Shown here in pieces: positions 62,864-64,000 of a stretch of DNA of 64,000 bases. Below the pieces are notes generated by a model. That model saw nothing but the letters and a program-made list of their open reading frames with translations. It was not told the origin of the DNA and made no database searches. The stretch spans positions 124,001 to 188,000 of the forward strand of contig NZ_JADMNM010000005.1 in NCBI RefSeq assembly GCF_016461955.1, read 5' to 3'. This DNA is from Qipengyuania sp. YIM B01966. Lineage in GTDB: Bacteria > Pseudomonadota > Alphaproteobacteria > Sphingomonadales > Sphingomonadaceae. How positions within the stretch are numbered: the first letter of the stretch is position 1; every line of letters begins with the position of its first letter. Made by a program: the position numbers and the translations under genes.

Positions 62864-63823
62864 ATGTGGTTCATCAACGACGCCTCCCTGCAGGGGCAGT
62901 TCGCCGACCGCGCCGGGTTCCGCGACATCCTGCGCGAGCTCGTAATCATGCGCGGCAGGCTGACTGGCTTCCGGAACAACCTGCGCGTATCCAAAATGCT
63001 GCCCCAGGCTCCCGTCGACGGGAGCGCCACGCTCCGCGAAGTCGTGGCCACCGACGCGGACAGGGACCTGAAGTCGGCGGTGATGAACTGGCTCGATCGC
63101 AACGGCCCGTTCGTCGAGGACGACATCACGTACGAGGAGGACGACTACTTCGAATACGAAGGCTTGCCGGTCACCAACAGCGGTCTCGGAGAGGCCGCTC
63201 GCCGCACGAAGGCGGGACGCACCTGCACCACGTTCAGCTTCGCAGGCGGCGACATCGACTTCGCGGTCGATCCACTCGTCACCGACCACGGACTGGAGGA
63301 GGACCGGCTCGGACGGTATCCCGTCGCCAACCGCTGGGACATGGCCGCGCTCGAGGCGGAGATACTGGCCTCCCAGCCCACTCCCACGACCTGGCGCGAG
63401 CTCGTCGACACCGCGCGGATCCGCTTCCCGCATCTCGACATAGCGGACCTCCATGCGGACCCGACTCTCGCGCGCCAGCCGTTCGCCGCATCGACCGCAA
63501 AGTCGGTGCTCACCCTGATGGAGCACCTCGAACGCTACGCCGCGGACCGCCAGCCGGATGGGTCCGTGGGCCCGGTGGGCCAGGAGGTCATTGAACACCT
63601 GTTCAGCGGCGACAACGCGAAGTTCAGCGACGAATCCGCGAGCAATATGGCTGAGTACAGGGACAAGCTGATGTTCAGGACGCCGGACGGCCGCGACATC
63701 TGCGCTTCGTGGCACGCGAAGATATCCCACCGGTACTTCCGGATGCACTTCGAATGGCCGCTCCGCGCAGGAACCGACCGGATCGCCATCGTCTACCTCG
63801 GGCCCAAGATCACCGTGAGCTGA
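62864..63823 (+). CDS. Unrecognised third protein of the DUF262/ATPase cassette
   Basis: A 319-residue soluble protein that I do not recognise. It starts MWFINDASLQGQFADRAGFR; the first 60 residues contain FRDILRELVIMRGRLTGFRN. The middle has an acidic patch (FVEDDITYEEDDYFEYEGLP) and TCTTFSFAGGDIDFAVDPLV. The last 60 residues have a compact beta-rich look, ASWHAKISHRYFRMHFEWPL then GTDRIAIVYLGPKI, a pattern found at the C-termini of several defence-associated or phage-related proteins in my recollection. No nuclease motif is certain. It starts 3 bases after the ATPase gene, so it is surely part of the same operon and may be the effector. Confidence 0.85.
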   Translation: MWFINDASLQGQFADRAGFRDILRELVIMRGRLTGFRNNLRVSKMLPQAPVDGSATLREVVATDADRDLKSAVMNWLDRNGPFVEDDITYEEDDYFEYEGLPVTNSGLGEAARRTKAGRTCTTFSFAGGDIDFAVDPLVTDHGLEEDRLGRYPVANRWDMAALEAEILASQPTPTTWRELVDTARIRFPHLDIADLHADPTLARQPFAASTAKSVLTLMEHLERYAADRQPDGSVGPVGQEVIEHLFSGDNAKFSDESASNMAEYRDKLMFRTPDGRDICASWHAKISHRYFRMHFEWPLRAGTDRIAIVYLGPKITVS

Positions 63824-63908
63824 AGGCCCGCGTAGGCGATCCACTAACGAGGCGCTGTCGAGCGCATAATCCGGGGCCAAGCCCAAAGGGAAAGGGAGAT
63901 CGAGGGGG

Positions 63909-63935
63909 TTCCTCCTGCGAAACAGCAGGAAGGAA
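63909..63935 (+). promoter_or_regulatory. Hairpin that covers the next gene's ribosome-binding site
   Basis: TTCCTCCTGC (63909-63918) can pair with GCAGGAAGGAA (63925-63935) with one bulge around a 6-base loop. The right arm contains the AGGAAGGA Shine-Dalgarno of the gene at 63943, and the left arm contains an anti-Shine-Dalgarno CCTCC. Translation control is therefore plausible. The remainder of 63824-63908 shows no gene. Confidence 0.45.
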
Positions 63936-63942
63936 TGGAAAA

Positions 63943-64000
63943 ATGAAGCAGGCCGAGCTCGCCGAAGCGCTGCGGCGCATCGCCGACAACCAGGACCTCA
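63943..64000 (+). CDS. 5' end of an unidentified element gene, cut by the window edge
   Basis: ATG 63943 follows a strong AGGAAGGAATGG ribosome-binding site. The 19 visible codons read MKQAELAEALRRIADNQDL, an amphipathic helix with no diagnostic motif. Same strand and spacing (120 bases) as the defence-like cassette, so it may be a further cargo gene. Confidence 0.6.
   Translation, partial: MKQAELAEALRRIADNQDL

Larger units (their letters stand above)
56194..64000 (+). mobile_element. Integrative element inserted in comM (left part, continues past window)
   Basis: From the comM break to the window edge all recognisable genes are accessory and on the plus strand: unknown protein, large serine recombinase, XRE regulator, stand-alone histidine kinase, and a DUF262/ATPase/unknown operon. 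Codon choice differs from the host part; for example every Tyr codon I read in the DUF262 gene is TAC and Asp is mostly GAC, while host genes use TAT and GAT freely. No transfer or phage structural genes are seen in this portion, so genomic island, integrative mobilizable element and prophage remnant are all possible. Confidence 0.85.

Noticed and set aside
62390-63886. A 498-codon minus-strand frame across the ATPase and third cassette genes
   Set aside because: It covers the Walker B and H-loop of a clear ATPase on the plus strand and has shadow-type composition; no start signal or family motif.

Overview
This is a GC-rich chromosomal window from an alphaproteobacterium, most likely in the Sphingomonadales (Erythrobacter/Porphyrobacter/Sphingomonas relatives). 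The evidence is gene content and style: a membrane-anchored class I cytochrome c, SecB, a Tim44-like adaptor, UbiB/UbiE, a DnaA gene preceded by rpsT, the rpmH-rnpA-yidD-yidC-engB cluster, and many GTGA/ATGA stop-start overlaps. No species can be named from sequence alone.

Positions 1-55,500 are mostly an ordinary core genome. They cover cell-wall precursor and peptidoglycan work (glmM, murJ, mltA, two L,D-transpeptidases, dapB, dapE), isoprenoid, thiamine, CoA and ubiquinone synthesis (ispG, thiD, coaBC, ubiB, ubiE), aromatic amino acids (pheA, aroC, trpS) and the TCA cycle (acnA). DNA repair and replication genes are ruvA/ruvB, mutM, nth, dut and dnaA. Peroxide defence is ahpC-ahpF. Translation and RNA genes are rpsT, rpmH, rnpA, rlmE and tRNA-Gln. 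Protein export genes are secB, yidC and yidD. Points of note here are a serine/threonine/glycine-repeat surface protein with a PEP-CTERM-like tail (19.4-20.6 kb), a broken alpha/beta-hydrolase lipoprotein gene (34.75-35.5 kb), a repeat-rich region upstream of dnaA, and two pairs of palindromic repeats at 44.3-45.6 kb, one of which brackets a small GIY-YIG nuclease gene exactly.

At about 56,193 the character changes. The comM/yifB reading frame runs normally for about 213 codons and stops just before its Walker A motif. From there to the end of the window the sequence looks like an integrative element, with different codon choice, no housekeeping genes, and a large serine recombinase 1.4 kb inside the left junction. 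The element carries an unrecognised 355-residue protein, the recombinase, an XRE-type regulator, a sensor-less HWE-like histidine kinase preceded by a perfect palindrome, and a tightly packed three-gene operon: a DUF262 (GmrS/ParB-like) protein, an SMC/ABC-type AAA ATPase ending in a DUF3696-like segment, and a 319-residue protein I do not recognise. A further gene begins at the right edge. The three-gene operon is my best candidate for an undescribed system, probably anti-phage or anti-plasmid defence cargo. The right end of the element and the rest of comM lie outside the window.
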